DNA from: UBA4742 sp037138595
GTDB taxonomy: Bacteria; Actinomycetota; Acidimicrobiia; Acidimicrobiales; Acidimicrobilacustridaceae
Assembly (NCBI GenBank): GCA_037138595.1
Contig: JBAXIB010000018.1
Location: 7,739-71,738, forward strand
Direction: 5' to 3'
DNA length: 64,000 nucleotides
A program made the translations under genes and the position numbers. Below, in pieces: positions 9,957 to 18,190 of the stretch (positions are counted from its first letter, which is position 1; each line of letters begins with the position of its first letter). The notes under the pieces were generated by a model. It did no database searches and had not been told where the DNA came from. It worked only from the letters and a program-made list of their open reading frames with translations.

Positions 9957-10597
9957 CAGGACCCGCCCTCAGGTGCGCTAGCCGAAGTCGATCCCGCGTT
10001 CGTTGCCACCCAATTCGGTTCGCGATCGTCGGTCGGCGATACCGCGCCCGCCCGACGCGTCGGCGGTGTTGATTGGCGAACTCGTGCGAGCGTTCCATGG
10101 GGCGGAATGTCCGCGTCGAGTCGACCGTTACGAAGGTCATCGACAAGTTGATCAAATTCATCATGGGTGATGCGATGTCTATAGCGGTAGTTCACCTGCA
10201 AGCACGGAGCTTCGGTACAGGCCGCGATGCATTCGACATCTTCCACCGTGAACAAACCGTCGGGCGTCGTGCCACCCGACCGAATGCCAAGGGTCTTTTC
10301 GGCATGGTGCAACAGTTCTTCGCCACCCATGAGCTGGCAAGAAATGTTGGTACACACGTTGACCACATAGCGGCCAACTGGTTCGCGTTTAAACATCTCG
10401 TAAAACGAACAGGTGCCAAGCACTTCGGCCGATGTGATCCCAATCAGTTCAGCGATGTGGGCCATTGCCTCATCAGTCACATAACCGTTTTGTTCTTGTG
10501 ACAAGTGCAGCAACGGGATCAGCGCCGATTTAGGAACCGGAAACCACGCAATGATGTCTTGGGCCCGCACGATGTTGTCGGCAGTTAAACGAGACAT
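9956..10597 (-). CDS. nuoE: NADH-quinone oxidoreductase subunit E (2Fe-2S)
   Basis: 24-kDa-type thioredoxin-fold subunit holding the off-path [2Fe-2S] cluster N1a. The four Cys ligands are visible as CTNISC and, about 40 residues later, CIAAC. The N-terminal helical segment (IIAWFPVPKSALIPLLHLSQ) is typical. After about residue 155 there is a low-complexity Arg/Pro/Ser/Ala-rich tail of roughly 55 residues with no recognised motif, so the protein (213 residues) is longer than the family core. Start and stop both overlap neighbours by one base (TGATG with nuoD and with nuoF). Confidence 0.96.
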   Translation of the reverse strand: MSRLTADNIVRAQDIIAWFPVPKSALIPLLHLSQEQNGYVTDEAMAHIAELIGITSAEVLGTCSFYEMFKREPVGRYVVNVCTNISCQLMGGEELLHHAEKTLGIRSGGTTPDGLFTVEDVECIAACTEAPCLQVNYRYRHRITHDEFDQLVDDLRNGRLDADIPPHGTLARVRQSTPPTRRAGAVSPTDDREPNWVATNAGSTSASAPEGGS

Positions 10598-11964
10598 CAG
10601 CGGTCAACCTCACCCAAGATCGGGTCAACTGACGAAATGACTGCGACCGCGTCAGCAATCAAGCCACCGTGCATCAGATGCGGAAGGGTCTGAAGATTCA
10701 CAAAACTTGGACTGCGAATGTGCATCCGATAGGGGTTGGCGCTGCCATCGGAGACGATGTAACAGCCAAGTTCCCCCCGTGGCGATTCAACCGCGCAATA
10801 GGCCTCACCTTCGGGCACTTTGAACCCTTCAGTGAAGATCTTGAAATGATGGATCAAGGCTTCCATTGACTCATCGATCCGAGCCCGCGGCGGCGGCGTG
10901 ACCTTTTTGTCTTGAACGCGGTAGTCGCCCTTTGGCAGCTTGTCGATCACTTGATGCACGATGCGAATCGACTCGCGAATCTCGTTGAGTCGAATCGCAT
11001 AGCGGTCGAAACAATCGCCATAGGTGCCGACAACGACATCAAAGTCGACTTGGTCGTAGTTGAGATACGGCATGTCGCGCCGCAAATCCCACGCATAACC
11101 GGTCGAACGAAGGATCGGACCGGTTGTACCCAACGCAATGCACGTTTCGGTATCAATCGAACCCACACCTTGCAACCGCTCACGCCAAATGGGCTGGCCG
11201 GTCAACAATGCGTCGTACTCGTCCAGGCGCGGCGGAATCATCTCAAGTAACCGCAGCAGATCGTCTCGCCACCCGTCCGGCAAATCGGCCGCGACGCCGC
11301 CGGGACGGATGTAATTGTGATTCATGCGAAGCCCGGTGACTTTCTCCAGGAATCGCAGCGTTTCTTCGCGTTCGCGCCAGCCGTAGAGCATCATAGAAAC
11401 GGCACCGAGGTCCATACCGTTCGACGCCATGAACAACAGGTGCGAGGAGATCCGGTTGAGTTCGGTCATCAACATGCGAATCCAAGTGGCGCGCTCCGGC
11501 ACTTCAATGTCCAGGAGTTTTTCAACCGTGAGCGAGAATGCCAGTTCCGAAAAAAGTGGTGACGCGTAGTCCATGCGCGTGACGTTGGTGCATCCCTGCA
11601 AGTAGGACAGTTCTTCGCCAGTCCATTCCATACCGGTATGGAGGTACCCAATAATCGGTTTGGCGCGAAGCACCGTCTCGCCCTGAAGTTCCATCATGAT
11701 TCGCAGCACGCCGTGGGTGCTCGGATGTTGTGGACCCATGTTGATGATCATGGTTTCGTCTTCAGAAAAATCGACTGCTGCACGATCATCGACAGCGATC
11801 GCTGCTGCATCGCTCTCGGCCATTCGCAAAACTGCGCCCGTTTCGCGCATCCGTTCAACGGCGCTCACGATGTCTCGGCTCGCGAGTTCCTGAGCGCCTT
11901 CAGACGTCAGCGCTGGGTCTTCAGTGATGCGGGTTCCGTCTTCGGACGAAGTCGTGAGGGTCAT
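10597..11964 (-). CDS. nuoD: NADH-quinone oxidoreductase subunit D
   Basis: 49-kDa-type subunit forming part of the quinone site with NuoB. The diagnostic INMGPQHPSTHGVLRIMMEL segment is present near residue 78, and the LTGQPIWRERLQGVG and ESPRGELGCYIVSDG motifs follow. I choose ATG 11964 (MTLTTSSEDG), 13 bases after the nuoC stop, because the longer frame would overlap nuoC extensively with unlikely sequence. Even so the 455-residue protein carries an N-terminal extension of about 70 acidic residues before the conserved core, with helical character (DIVSAVERMRETGAVLRMAE). The role of the extension is unknown. Confidence 0.95.
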   Translation of the reverse strand: MTLTTSSEDGTRITEDPALTSEGAQELASRDIVSAVERMRETGAVLRMAESDAAAIAVDDRAAVDFSEDETMIINMGPQHPSTHGVLRIMMELQGETVLRAKPIIGYLHTGMEWTGEELSYLQGCTNVTRMDYASPLFSELAFSLTVEKLLDIEVPERATWIRMLMTELNRISSHLLFMASNGMDLGAVSMMLYGWREREETLRFLEKVTGLRMNHNYIRPGGVAADLPDGWRDDLLRLLEMIPPRLDEYDALLTGQPIWRERLQGVGSIDTETCIALGTTGPILRSTGYAWDLRRDMPYLNYDQVDFDVVVGTYGDCFDRYAIRLNEIRESIRIVHQVIDKLPKGDYRVQDKKVTPPPRARIDESMEALIHHFKIFTEGFKVPEGEAYCAVESPRGELGCYIVSDGSANPYRMHIRSPSFVNLQTLPHLMHGGLIADAVAVISSVDPILGEVDR

Positions 11965-11977
11965 GGTCGTCTCGATC

Positions 11978-12508
11978 TCAACGATTCGCCGGAGCGCCCT
12001 TGAACTGCACCGGGATTCGACCGGAGTCGTAGTCCTTGCGCAACGGATGACCAACCCAATCTTCGGGCATCAAAATTCGCGTCAGATCAGGGTGACCGAT
12101 AAACGAAATACCAAACAGGTCGAATACTTCGCGCTCCATCGCTTCGGTACCCGGGTGCAATTCGAACAGCGAAACCACCGATGGCTCTTCGGCCGACACT
12201 TGCACCCGCAAGCGCAAGCGATTGCGCTCACGATGCGACATCAGCGTCACAATGACCTCAAAGCGCTCGGGGACAATCCCGTCAGGGAGCGTCCGGCCAG
12301 GATGGGTCAAATAATCCGCGGCGGTGACATCAAGACACATGTGATAGCCGTCGTTATGCAGCGTCTTCACGAGCGGAGAGAGCTGATCGGCAGTTGGATG
12401 CAAAACCTGCTGGCCATGAGACCAACTCACGGGTACACCGTGCATGGATTCAGGCGGTGCAACCGCTGGAGCAACCGGTTCGGTAGCGGAAACGTCGGTA
12501 TCGGTCAC
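11978..12508 (-). CDS. nuoC: NADH-quinone oxidoreductase subunit C
   Basis: 30-kDa-type subunit of the peripheral arm of complex I, 176 residues. The conserved C-terminal block ELHPGTEAMEREVFDLFGI, FIGHPDLTRILMPEDWVGHP and LRKDY is clear. The start is GTG at 12508-12506, overlapping the nuoB stop by four bases (GTGA), and the N-terminal 25 residues are Ala/Pro-rich and probably unstructured. It sits between nuoB and nuoD as in the standard 13/14-gene operon and is not fused to NuoD. Confidence 0.96.
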   Translation of the reverse strand: MTDTDVSATEPVAPAVAPPESMHGVPVSWSHGQQVLHPTADQLSPLVKTLHNDGYHMCLDVTAADYLTHPGRTLPDGIVPERFEVIVTLMSHRERNRLRLRVQVSAEEPSVVSLFELHPGTEAMEREVFDLFGISFIGHPDLTRILMPEDWVGHPLRKDYDSGRIPVQFKGAPANR

Positions 12509-13116
12509 GCCTGGTCGACCGCCCCGTACAAACCACGCGTCGCCGAGAGTCCCACTCGCACACCCGAGTCAGGCTGGCCGTCCCGCTGTTCGATGACCAG
12601 GCCCGCTCCTTCACCCGATCGCCGGGTGAGTTGTCCATCGCGAATTTGACCATGAAGCGTGAGAATCGCATGCAACAAAGTTTGGGGACCGGGAGGGCAG
12701 CCGGGCGCGTACACGTCAACGGGAACAACTTGATCGACCCCTTGCACGATCGCGTAGTTGTTGAACATGCCTCCACTCGAAGCACATACGCCCATCGAAA
12801 TGACCCACTTCGGTTCCATCATCTGGTCATAGATCTGGCGCAAAACCGGAGCCATTTTTTGCGACACCCGCCCAGCAACAATCATCAAGTCGGCTTGCCG
12901 CGGCGAGGCGCGAAACACTTCCATGCCGTAGCGAGCCAGGTCGTAGTGAGGACCGCCCGCTGCCATCATTTCAATGGCACAGCATGCCAGGCCGAACGTT
13001 GCTGGCATGACGCTGCGACTGCGGGCCCACTTGACGAGTTCTTCAAGGTTCCCGGTGAGGAAGTTGTGGTTCAGCCCCTCGAGGCCTTTGTCCAAAAAGC
13101 CACCAGCTTCGGCCAT
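12505..13116 (-). CDS. nuoB: NADH-quinone oxidoreductase subunit B (cluster N2)
   Basis: Holds terminal cluster N2 next to the quinone site. The cluster ligands are visible: the tandem Cys pair in TFGLACCAIEMMA, the Cys in ISMGVCASSGGMFNNY and the Cys in VYAPGCPPGPQTLLHAI. Length is 203 residues; the last 45 residues after the helical HAILTLHGQIRDGQ segment form a variable tail. It starts immediately after the nuoA stop (TAA then ATG with no gap), consistent with coupled translation. No irregularities in the catalytic core. Confidence 0.98.
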   Translation of the reverse strand: MAEAGGFLDKGLEGLNHNFLTGNLEELVKWARSRSVMPATFGLACCAIEMMAAGGPHYDLARYGMEVFRASPRQADLMIVAGRVSQKMAPVLRQIYDQMMEPKWVISMGVCASSGGMFNNYAIVQGVDQVVPVDVYAPGCPPGPQTLLHAILTLHGQIRDGQLTRRSGEGAGLVIEQRDGQPDSGVRVGLSATRGLYGAVDQA

Positions 13117-13596
13117 TTAGGCTGCCTCGCCGGTCGACTCGACCGGACGGCCTTCAAGGCCTACCCGACGAATGGTTGACGTGGACGTTCTAGCTGGAGC
13201 AACAACGCCACCACGGCGCAGTTGTTTGACTGGTCCCCAATCGAGCGCACCATTGCTGATCAGGTAAACGAACGACTCGAACACGGCCGCCGCAAAAATC
13301 ACAATTGCAAAAATCCCGAACGGGCCGAGCGAGCGATAGACGATTGCCCACGGGAACAAAAAGATGATTTCGATATCGAACACAATGAAAATCATCGCCA
13401 CCAAAAAGAACCGAACCGGAAAACGCTGCGGTGGCTCATGATCGGCCACGATCCCGCACTCATAGGGCGCGTTCTTAGCGACCGTCGGATTTCGAGGAGC
13501 CAATAACTTCGACGCGACTCGACTGATCGCGCCGAACGCGATCGTCAAGACCAACATCACGAAGATTGGCAGGTACTGAGCCATCGAGTCAGGCAT
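13117..13596 (-). CDS. nuoA: NADH-quinone oxidoreductase subunit A
   Basis: Small three-helix membrane subunit of complex I, 159 residues. Conserved features are NAPYECGI (the Cys-containing loop), PQRFPVRFFLVAMIFIVFDIEIIFLFPWA (shown here only by its key FDIEIIFLFPW part) and the terminal helix ending in GALDWGP. The C-terminal 40 residues are basic and Ser/Thr-rich. The ATG at 13596 overlaps the upstream gene by 8 bases; a second ATG at 13584 lies four bases after that gene's stop and is an equally reasonable start. Neither has a strong ribosome-binding site. Confidence 0.95.
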   Translation of the reverse strand: MPDSMAQYLPIFVMLVLTIAFGAISRVASKLLAPRNPTVAKNAPYECGIVADHEPPQRFPVRFFLVAMIFIVFDIEIIFLFPWAIVYRSLGPFGIFAIVIFAAAVFESFVYLISNGALDWGPVKQLRRGGVVAPARTSTSTIRRVGLEGRPVESTGEAA

Positions 13597-14584
13597 CCAC
13601 GGATTCAGCGGCTTCGATGTTTTTCTTCAACGTCTTATCCCGATAATGCAACAGCAGGACAAAGACAATGAACAGCGAGAAGCAGATCACAAAGTATGTA
13701 CCAGGCAGAAGTCGAACGTTTCCGAGGTCGCGCACGAGCACCACCCAAACGACTGGTTTGGATGCGTCAGCGACTGGAATCGGCGGCGCTTCGCCTGGCT
13801 TGGCCGTTTGTGGCACGACTTGTTGAACCTGAACCACCGCGTAGTGCGGGGGGTGCTTGTAGTTCACGAGTTTGTCGATCTTGTACTGAATGCGACAGAA
13901 CACATCGTCGGGAATCAGGTTGCCAGGATGCGTTTCGCCCGGGCAGTACTCAGCCCGAGTCGGCTTGCCACCGAACTCATAGACGCTGAGCTTTTTGTAA
14001 TCTGACGTGGCCTCGAAAAACTTGCTTGTCGTCGTAAGCGCGGCGTCCGCGGCCGCTTGCGCTTCACCGGCGGCCGACGCGGCCGTTAGGTGCCACCCGT
14101 TCAGATTGAGCGTGCCATCCGCACCAGTCTTTGAGATGTACTGCGAAATGATCTCCGGGTGCGACGACTGAATATCGCTCAAGCTCGCACCGGCTGGATT
14201 CGCGAAATCTTTCTGTAGCTCGGGATGGTCGGCAATGATCTGCGCCGCGCTCGGAAATGCCCCTGGATGCGCGTCAATCAAGGCCTGTATCGCCGCTGTT
14301 TGGGGCTGTCCCCCTGAATCCACATAAATCTCGACGGGCTTCCAACTGGCATTCGTGCCTCGTGGACCAATCGCTGGCGGAGAAATCCACCAGGTCAGCG
14401 TGAGGATGGTGAGCCATCCGAACAGTCCAGCAAACGCGATCAACATGCCCAGTCGGGCACCGGTATTTGTTGCCAACAACAAATACGTTGACCCACAAAG
14501 CACGACGAATCCCGTCAGTACAACGAGGATGCCGCGGATACCCGGGTTGAAGCCGATTCCGGCGATGGTGATGAGATGACGCAT
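13589..14584 (-). CDS. Unrecognised membrane protein between the bc complex and complex I genes
   Basis: I do not recognise this 331-residue protein. Two adjacent hydrophobic helices are seen at about residues 18-39 and 44-66 (ILVVLTGFVVLCGSTYLLLA; LGMLIAFAGLFGWLTILTLTW), then a soluble region of about 210 residues, then a C-terminal helix (YFVICFSLFIVFVLLLHY) and a charged tail. The soluble part has two Cys residues (EYCPG; VFCRI) but no CxxCH heme motif. It starts 5 bases after the diheme cytochrome gene and overlaps nuoA by 8 bases, so it is co-expressed with both complexes. A role as accessory or assembly factor for either complex is inference from position only. Confidence 0.9.
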   Translation of the reverse strand: MRHLITIAGIGFNPGIRGILVVLTGFVVLCGSTYLLLATNTGARLGMLIAFAGLFGWLTILTLTWWISPPAIGPRGTNASWKPVEIYVDSGGQPQTAAIQALIDAHPGAFPSAAQIIADHPELQKDFANPAGASLSDIQSSHPEIISQYISKTGADGTLNLNGWHLTAASAAGEAQAAADAALTTTSKFFEATSDYKKLSVYEFGGKPTRAEYCPGETHPGNLIPDDVFCRIQYKIDKLVNYKHPPHYAVVQVQQVVPQTAKPGEAPPIPVADASKPVVWVVLVRDLGNVRLLPGTYFVICFSLFIVFVLLLHYRDKTLKKNIEAAESVDA

Positions 14585-14589
14585 TGGGG

Positions 14590-15720
14590 TCAGAGGCTCC
14601 GCTCGTAGGCCACGACTGCGGCGATCTGGTCCTGGGTGTACATGGTCTGGGCCGGGTTCATACCGTTGGCTTTCGCCTCGGCCGGAACAATGGCATTGGG
14701 GTTGAGGCCGAACCCGGGCATTTGCCCGTCGCCGATACCGCCCTTGCCGTAGGGCTTGCCCAACTCTGAACCGATCGAAATGAACTCCTGTTGCTGGGCG
14801 GCGGTTTCGAACTGACGAAGCTCACTGCCACCGGTCAAGTTGTAGCCAAGGCCTCCGCCGCCACCGGCAACTTCTGGCTTTCCATAGGACCAACCCTTGG
14901 TGTGGCAACGCGCGCACGAGTACGCGCCTGATGCGAAACCGTCGAACTCACCCATGTTGAATAACGCTTCACCGAGCGTTTTCCACTTCGCCGCTTCGGT
15001 CGTTCCATACAGGGTGCATTGTTGCGCTGCGTCGGGTTTGCACACCAAGTCGATCTCGCCTTGAAGCGCAGTCTGGGATGCATCCGAGGTCAACTGGATG
15101 CTGTAGAGATAGGCGATGACATCGTCGAGTTGCTGTTCGGTGAGCGGACCGCCACCAGGTGCACCCCACGCCGGCATTGGCGAGTTCTGCCGGCCGTAGT
15201 TGAGGATGTATTTCACCTCAGCTTGCGAGTAACGGAACAGCACCGTGTTGAGCGCGGGGGCTTTCCAACTGACCTGCGCCACGAAGTCGCCGTTGGCGTT
15301 CAACAAGGTGTAATCCTTGACGCCGCCGACTCCGGCCGGGCCATGACAACCCGAACATTGGGCCTTTACGTTGTAAATCGTCTGGCCTCGCGAGATGAAC
15401 TCTTCTTTGAACTGCGCGACGGCACCTGCTTGGCGACCCGGCTCCGCGAGCCAATAGGCCGGCAGACTGATCGCGATCACCACGAGCACCACGAGACCGA
15501 GCCCGAGAGTTCGATCAAGTTTTTTGCCTTCGAGTTCCTCGTCGTCAAGGTATTCCTTGCGGTTGGCCGCAAGTTCAATTTCGGCACCGATTTCCGAGCG
15601 GCTTCGGCGCATATTGGCCACGACCGCAATCGCGAAACCGGCGATCAACACGACGGCGATAACGCCACCAATTGCCGATGCGGCTGTGGCGAAGATGGGA
15701 TGGCTGGCGTGAACCGGCAT
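14590..15720 (-). CDS. Diheme cytochrome c subunit of the cytochrome b6/bc complex
   Basis: Electron-carrying subunit of the quinol:cytochrome c oxidoreductase. Two CxxCH heme sites are present, CSGCH in the VKAQCSGCHGPAG segment and CARCH in the YSCARCHTKGW segment, with later Met residues (MPAWG; MPGFG) as likely axial ligands. Two N-terminal membrane helices anchor it (about residues 12-36 and 72-93). I place the start at ATG 15720, which overlaps the Rieske stop as TGATG, rather than eight codons upstream; product 376 residues. It resembles actinobacterial QcrC in carrying two hemes, but the two-helix anchor ahead of the heme domains differs from the simple C-terminal anchor of QcrC, so I leave the symbol blank. 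Confidence 0.9.
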   Translation of the reverse strand: MPVHASHPIFATAASAIGGVIAVVLIAGFAIAVVANMRRSRSEIGAEIELAANRKEYLDDEELEGKKLDRTLGLGLVVLVVIAISLPAYWLAEPGRQAGAVAQFKEEFISRGQTIYNVKAQCSGCHGPAGVGGVKDYTLLNANGDFVAQVSWKAPALNTVLFRYSQAEVKYILNYGRQNSPMPAWGAPGGGPLTEQQLDDVIAYLYSIQLTSDASQTALQGEIDLVCKPDAAQQCTLYGTTEAAKWKTLGEALFNMGEFDGFASGAYSCARCHTKGWSYGKPEVAGGGGGLGYNLTGGSELRQFETAAQQQEFISIGSELGKPYGKGGIGDGQMPGFGLNPNAIVPAEAKANGMNPAQTMYTQDQIAAVVAYERSL

Positions 15721-16577
15721 CAGTGCGCGGCACCTCCTACGCAATGGGGGCCTTCAGCTTCTTGCCCAGTGGTGTTGGTCCCGATGGGGGGTCCCTGGAT
15801 GACGGTTCCGGTATCGACATTCAGCACGCCGTCGGTTACTTCGGTCACGAAGCGATCCATCCCGCGCGGAGCCGGACCGCCCTTTTTCTCACCGGCTTGG
15901 TTGTATTGCGATCCGTGACAGGGGCACTCGAACCATTGGGACGTCGCGCACGACGGCACACGACAGCCGAGGTGAGGGCACTTCTGATACACGACGACGA
16001 TGCCCGCTTCCATCGAATTGAGCACTGGCTTCGAGTAAACAGCCTTGGCTTTATCGACCGCTGAACTCGGGTAATTCGTCATCCACATGCGACCTTCGGC
16101 GTTGTACAAAAAGCCCTTACTCGCGGTGATTTGCGCCGCCAGGTCTGTAACCTTGCCAACCCGAATTTTCGACCCGAAACCACCTTTGGGCACTGGCCAA
16201 AGCATGGCAAGGACCGCAGCGGCGAACCCCGACAAGCTCAGGCCCATGAAGATGATGATGCTGCGATTGAAAAACTGCCGGCGTGTGACCCCGATGACCT
16301 CGGGGTCTGGCGGCACATAGGCCGTGATATCGGCTCCGCCCACCGTCACGAGTTCGGCTGGACGGCGTTCCAAGGCTGCAGCGGCTTCGACGTCTTTTGC
16401 CGTCGAACTGCCGGCTTCGCTCGGTTCGACCTTCGCCTCACCTCGATCGCGTTTGCGAGTTTCGCGCGAAAGTTGACCGGTAGCGGTTTCAACATCGCGA
16501 CGGCGCATCGATGAAAACACCACGGCCACTGCGAGCAGCAGAAAAACGACGGCTATGAGAATGAAGATGATGGTCAT
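15720..16577 (-). CDS. Rieske [2Fe-2S] subunit of the cytochrome b6/bc complex
   Basis: High-potential iron-sulfur subunit that takes the first electron from menaquinol. The two Rieske boxes are CPHLGCRVP and CPCHGSQYN, spaced normally for the fold, with further Cys in PSCATSQWFEC. I start at ATG 16577, giving an N-terminal helix (IIFILIAVVFLLLAVAVVF), a charged cytosolic loop of about 75 residues, then RRQFFNRSIIIFMGLSLSGF, whose RRQFF resembles a twin-arginine motif before a second helix. That gives two or more membrane spans, as in actinobacterial QcrA, rather than the single span of mitochondrial Rieske. The 3' stop overlaps the diheme cytochrome ATG. Confidence 0.95.
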   Translation of the reverse strand: MTIIFILIAVVFLLLAVAVVFSSMRRRDVETATGQLSRETRKRDRGEAKVEPSEAGSSTAKDVEAAAALERRPAELVTVGGADITAYVPPDPEVIGVTRRQFFNRSIIIFMGLSLSGFAAAVLAMLWPVPKGGFGSKIRVGKVTDLAAQITASKGFLYNAEGRMWMTNYPSSAVDKAKAVYSKPVLNSMEAGIVVVYQKCPHLGCRVPSCATSQWFECPCHGSQYNQAGEKKGGPAPRGMDRFVTEVTDGVLNVDTGTVIQGPPIGTNTTGQEAEGPHCVGGAAH

Positions 16578-16596
16578 AAGGAGTCTCGGTTGTCGA

Positions 16597-17373
16597 TCAG
16601 AGTTCGAAGAAAAGGCCTGAAGTCCAAGGCGTAACGAAGTTGAATCCTGGTCCGCGGAAGAACGAACCAATGATTACCAAAACCGCCCAAAACATCAGGA
16701 ACATGGTGAATATCGAAATAGCGAATTTGCGATCTTCGGGTCGGTTCGACGGGTTCTTGTCAAGGTATGGAGCCAAGATGAGCAAGAAAATACCCATGCC
16801 CGGAATCGTCACTCCCGCAACCATTGGGTGAAACATGGTGAGGAGTTCCTGCAACCCAAGGAAATACCAGGGTGCTTTAGACGGGTTTGGGGTCTCGTTC
16901 ACGTTGGCCAACTCGAGCAGCGGCGCATTCACGAAGATCGAAAAGATCAGAGTGAAAGCGGTCATCACGAGGGCGGCAACGAACTCGACGGCCAACAAGT
17001 GAGGCCAAACATGAACCTTGTCCATTGGCGTCGACTTGATGTCTTGAATCGAACCCGATTTCACGACGGTTAGCAGTCGTTGGGTGTGGCCGCCTGGGCC
17101 GGTCGCCATCGGCGGTGGTGCCGCGGTCGCGACCGCTCCACCGCCCGACGCAGCGACTAAAGCCCCACCGTCGCCACTATCGGCTGCTTTCGCCGCTTTC
17201 GCCGCCTTTGACCGTTCGAGCAGGTGGGCCGGAATCCCTGAATCGGCCGCGTCGGGTGCAGCAGCTGCTTCGGGGGCCGCGGAATCAGCGGCCGCGGCGG
17301 CCGCTTTCGCGTCTTCAGACTTTTGGCGCGCCGCTTCGGCACGCTTACGGAGATGTTCAGGGAGTTCAGTCAT
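16597..17373 (-). CDS. Cytochrome b C-terminal (subunit IV-like) protein with Ala-rich N-terminus
   Basis: Carries the C-terminal helices of a split cytochrome b. Residues from about 125 on hold three helices, and the quinol-site segment reads KAPWYFLGLQELL, so the usual PEWY motif is APWY here. The first 100 residues are cytosolic, Ala/Lys-rich and low in complexity, and contain two copies of a short motif (LPEHLRKRAEAAR at 4-16 and IPAHLLERSKAAK near 47-59). The gene lies 19 bases after the cytochrome b6-like gene and 19 bases before the Rieske start. The N-terminal extension is not part of known subunit IV; its purpose is unknown. Confidence 0.93.
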   Translation of the reverse strand: MTELPEHLRKRAEAARQKSEDAKAAAAAADSAAPEAAAAPDAADSGIPAHLLERSKAAKAAKAADSGDGGALVAASGGGAVATAAPPPMATGPGGHTQRLLTVVKSGSIQDIKSTPMDKVHVWPHLLAVEFVAALVMTAFTLIFSIFVNAPLLELANVNETPNPSKAPWYFLGLQELLTMFHPMVAGVTIPGMGIFLLILAPYLDKNPSNRPEDRKFAISIFTMFLMFWAVLVIIGSFFRGPGFNFVTPWTSGLFFEL

Positions 17374-17392
17374 GGCGTCTCACTATCTCGAT

Positions 17393-18166
17393 CTAAAGCG
17401 GACCGGAGATGCCGCCGTCTTTGCGCACCCGCCAGAAGTGGATGGCCAAGAAAATGACGGTCACGAACGGAACAAATAAGACATGAAGCACGTACCACCG
17501 CAACAGCGTGTCGGTGCCTATTTCCTTGCCGCCGAGCAGCACGAAGCGAACTTGATCGCCGAATACAGGGGTATAGCCCATCATGTTGGTACCCACGGTC
17601 ACAGCCCACAATGCGAGTTGATCCCACGGCAACAGGTATCCGGTGAACGACAACAGCAGCGTCAGCGTCAACAAGATGACACCGATAACCCAGTTGAACT
17701 CCCGTGGTGGCTTGTACGCGCCGTGGTAGAACACGCGGGCCATGTGCAAAAAGACCGAAAGCACCATCAGGTGCGCGGCCCACCGATGCATATTTCGCAC
17801 CAATAAGCCAAAGGTCACCGAGGTCTGCAGCGTGTAGATGTCGTTCCACGCCTGGGCTGCCGTCGGGCGATAGAAGAACATCAAGAAGATGCCGGTGACG
17901 GTTAGCAAGATGAACAAGAAGAAACTGAGGCCACCCAAGCACAAGGTGTACGAAACCTTGACTGCATGGCGCTTCACCTTCACCGGGTGGAGGTGGTAGA
18001 GCACGCTATTCATAATGACGTAGGAGCGATTTCGGGGGCTATCGCTGTAGCCCTTCCGGAAAACCGAGCCTGGTCGGAAGATGGAGTTCCAAGCCTGCGA
18101 GCCCTGAACGGACTCGTTGAACTCGGCCATCTTGCTCTTACCACTTGGTGGCATGGTCTTAGCCAA
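17393..18166 (-). CDS. Cytochrome b6-type N-terminal cytochrome b
   Basis: Core di-heme b subunit, 257 residues, covering only the first four core helices. Heme-ligand His pairs are H127/H141 (in HRWAAHLMVLSVFLH) and H228/H243; the latter are 15 apart, the spacing typical of b6 rather than mitochondrial cytochrome b. GYLLPWDQ and the C-terminal GGISGPL also match cytochrome b6. Cys76, in TLCLGGL, falls where cytochrome b6 has the Cys that covalently holds heme c-i. The start is uncertain: TTG 18166 has an AGGA 7 bases upstream; ATGs at 18154 and 18130 lack good sites. An N-terminal extension of about 50 residues precedes the core. Confidence 0.94.
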   Translation of the reverse strand: MAKTMPPSGKSKMAEFNESVQGSQAWNSIFRPGSVFRKGYSDSPRNRSYVIMNSVLYHLHPVKVKRHAVKVSYTLCLGGLSFFLFILLTVTGIFLMFFYRPTAAQAWNDIYTLQTSVTFGLLVRNMHRWAAHLMVLSVFLHMARVFYHGAYKPPREFNWVIGVILLTLTLLLSFTGYLLPWDQLALWAVTVGTNMMGYTPVFGDQVRFVLLGGKEIGTDTLLRWYVLHVLFVPFVTVIFLAIHFWRVRKDGGISGPL

Positions 18167-18190
18167 GGTCAGTTCCTTTGTGCTGTGCCG

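Noticed and set aside
15019..15918. Long plus-strand open frame opposite the diheme cytochrome and Rieske genes
   Set aside because: It lies antisense to well-supported genes with cofactor motifs and its translation shows no recognisable domain; GC-rich sequence creates such shadow frames.
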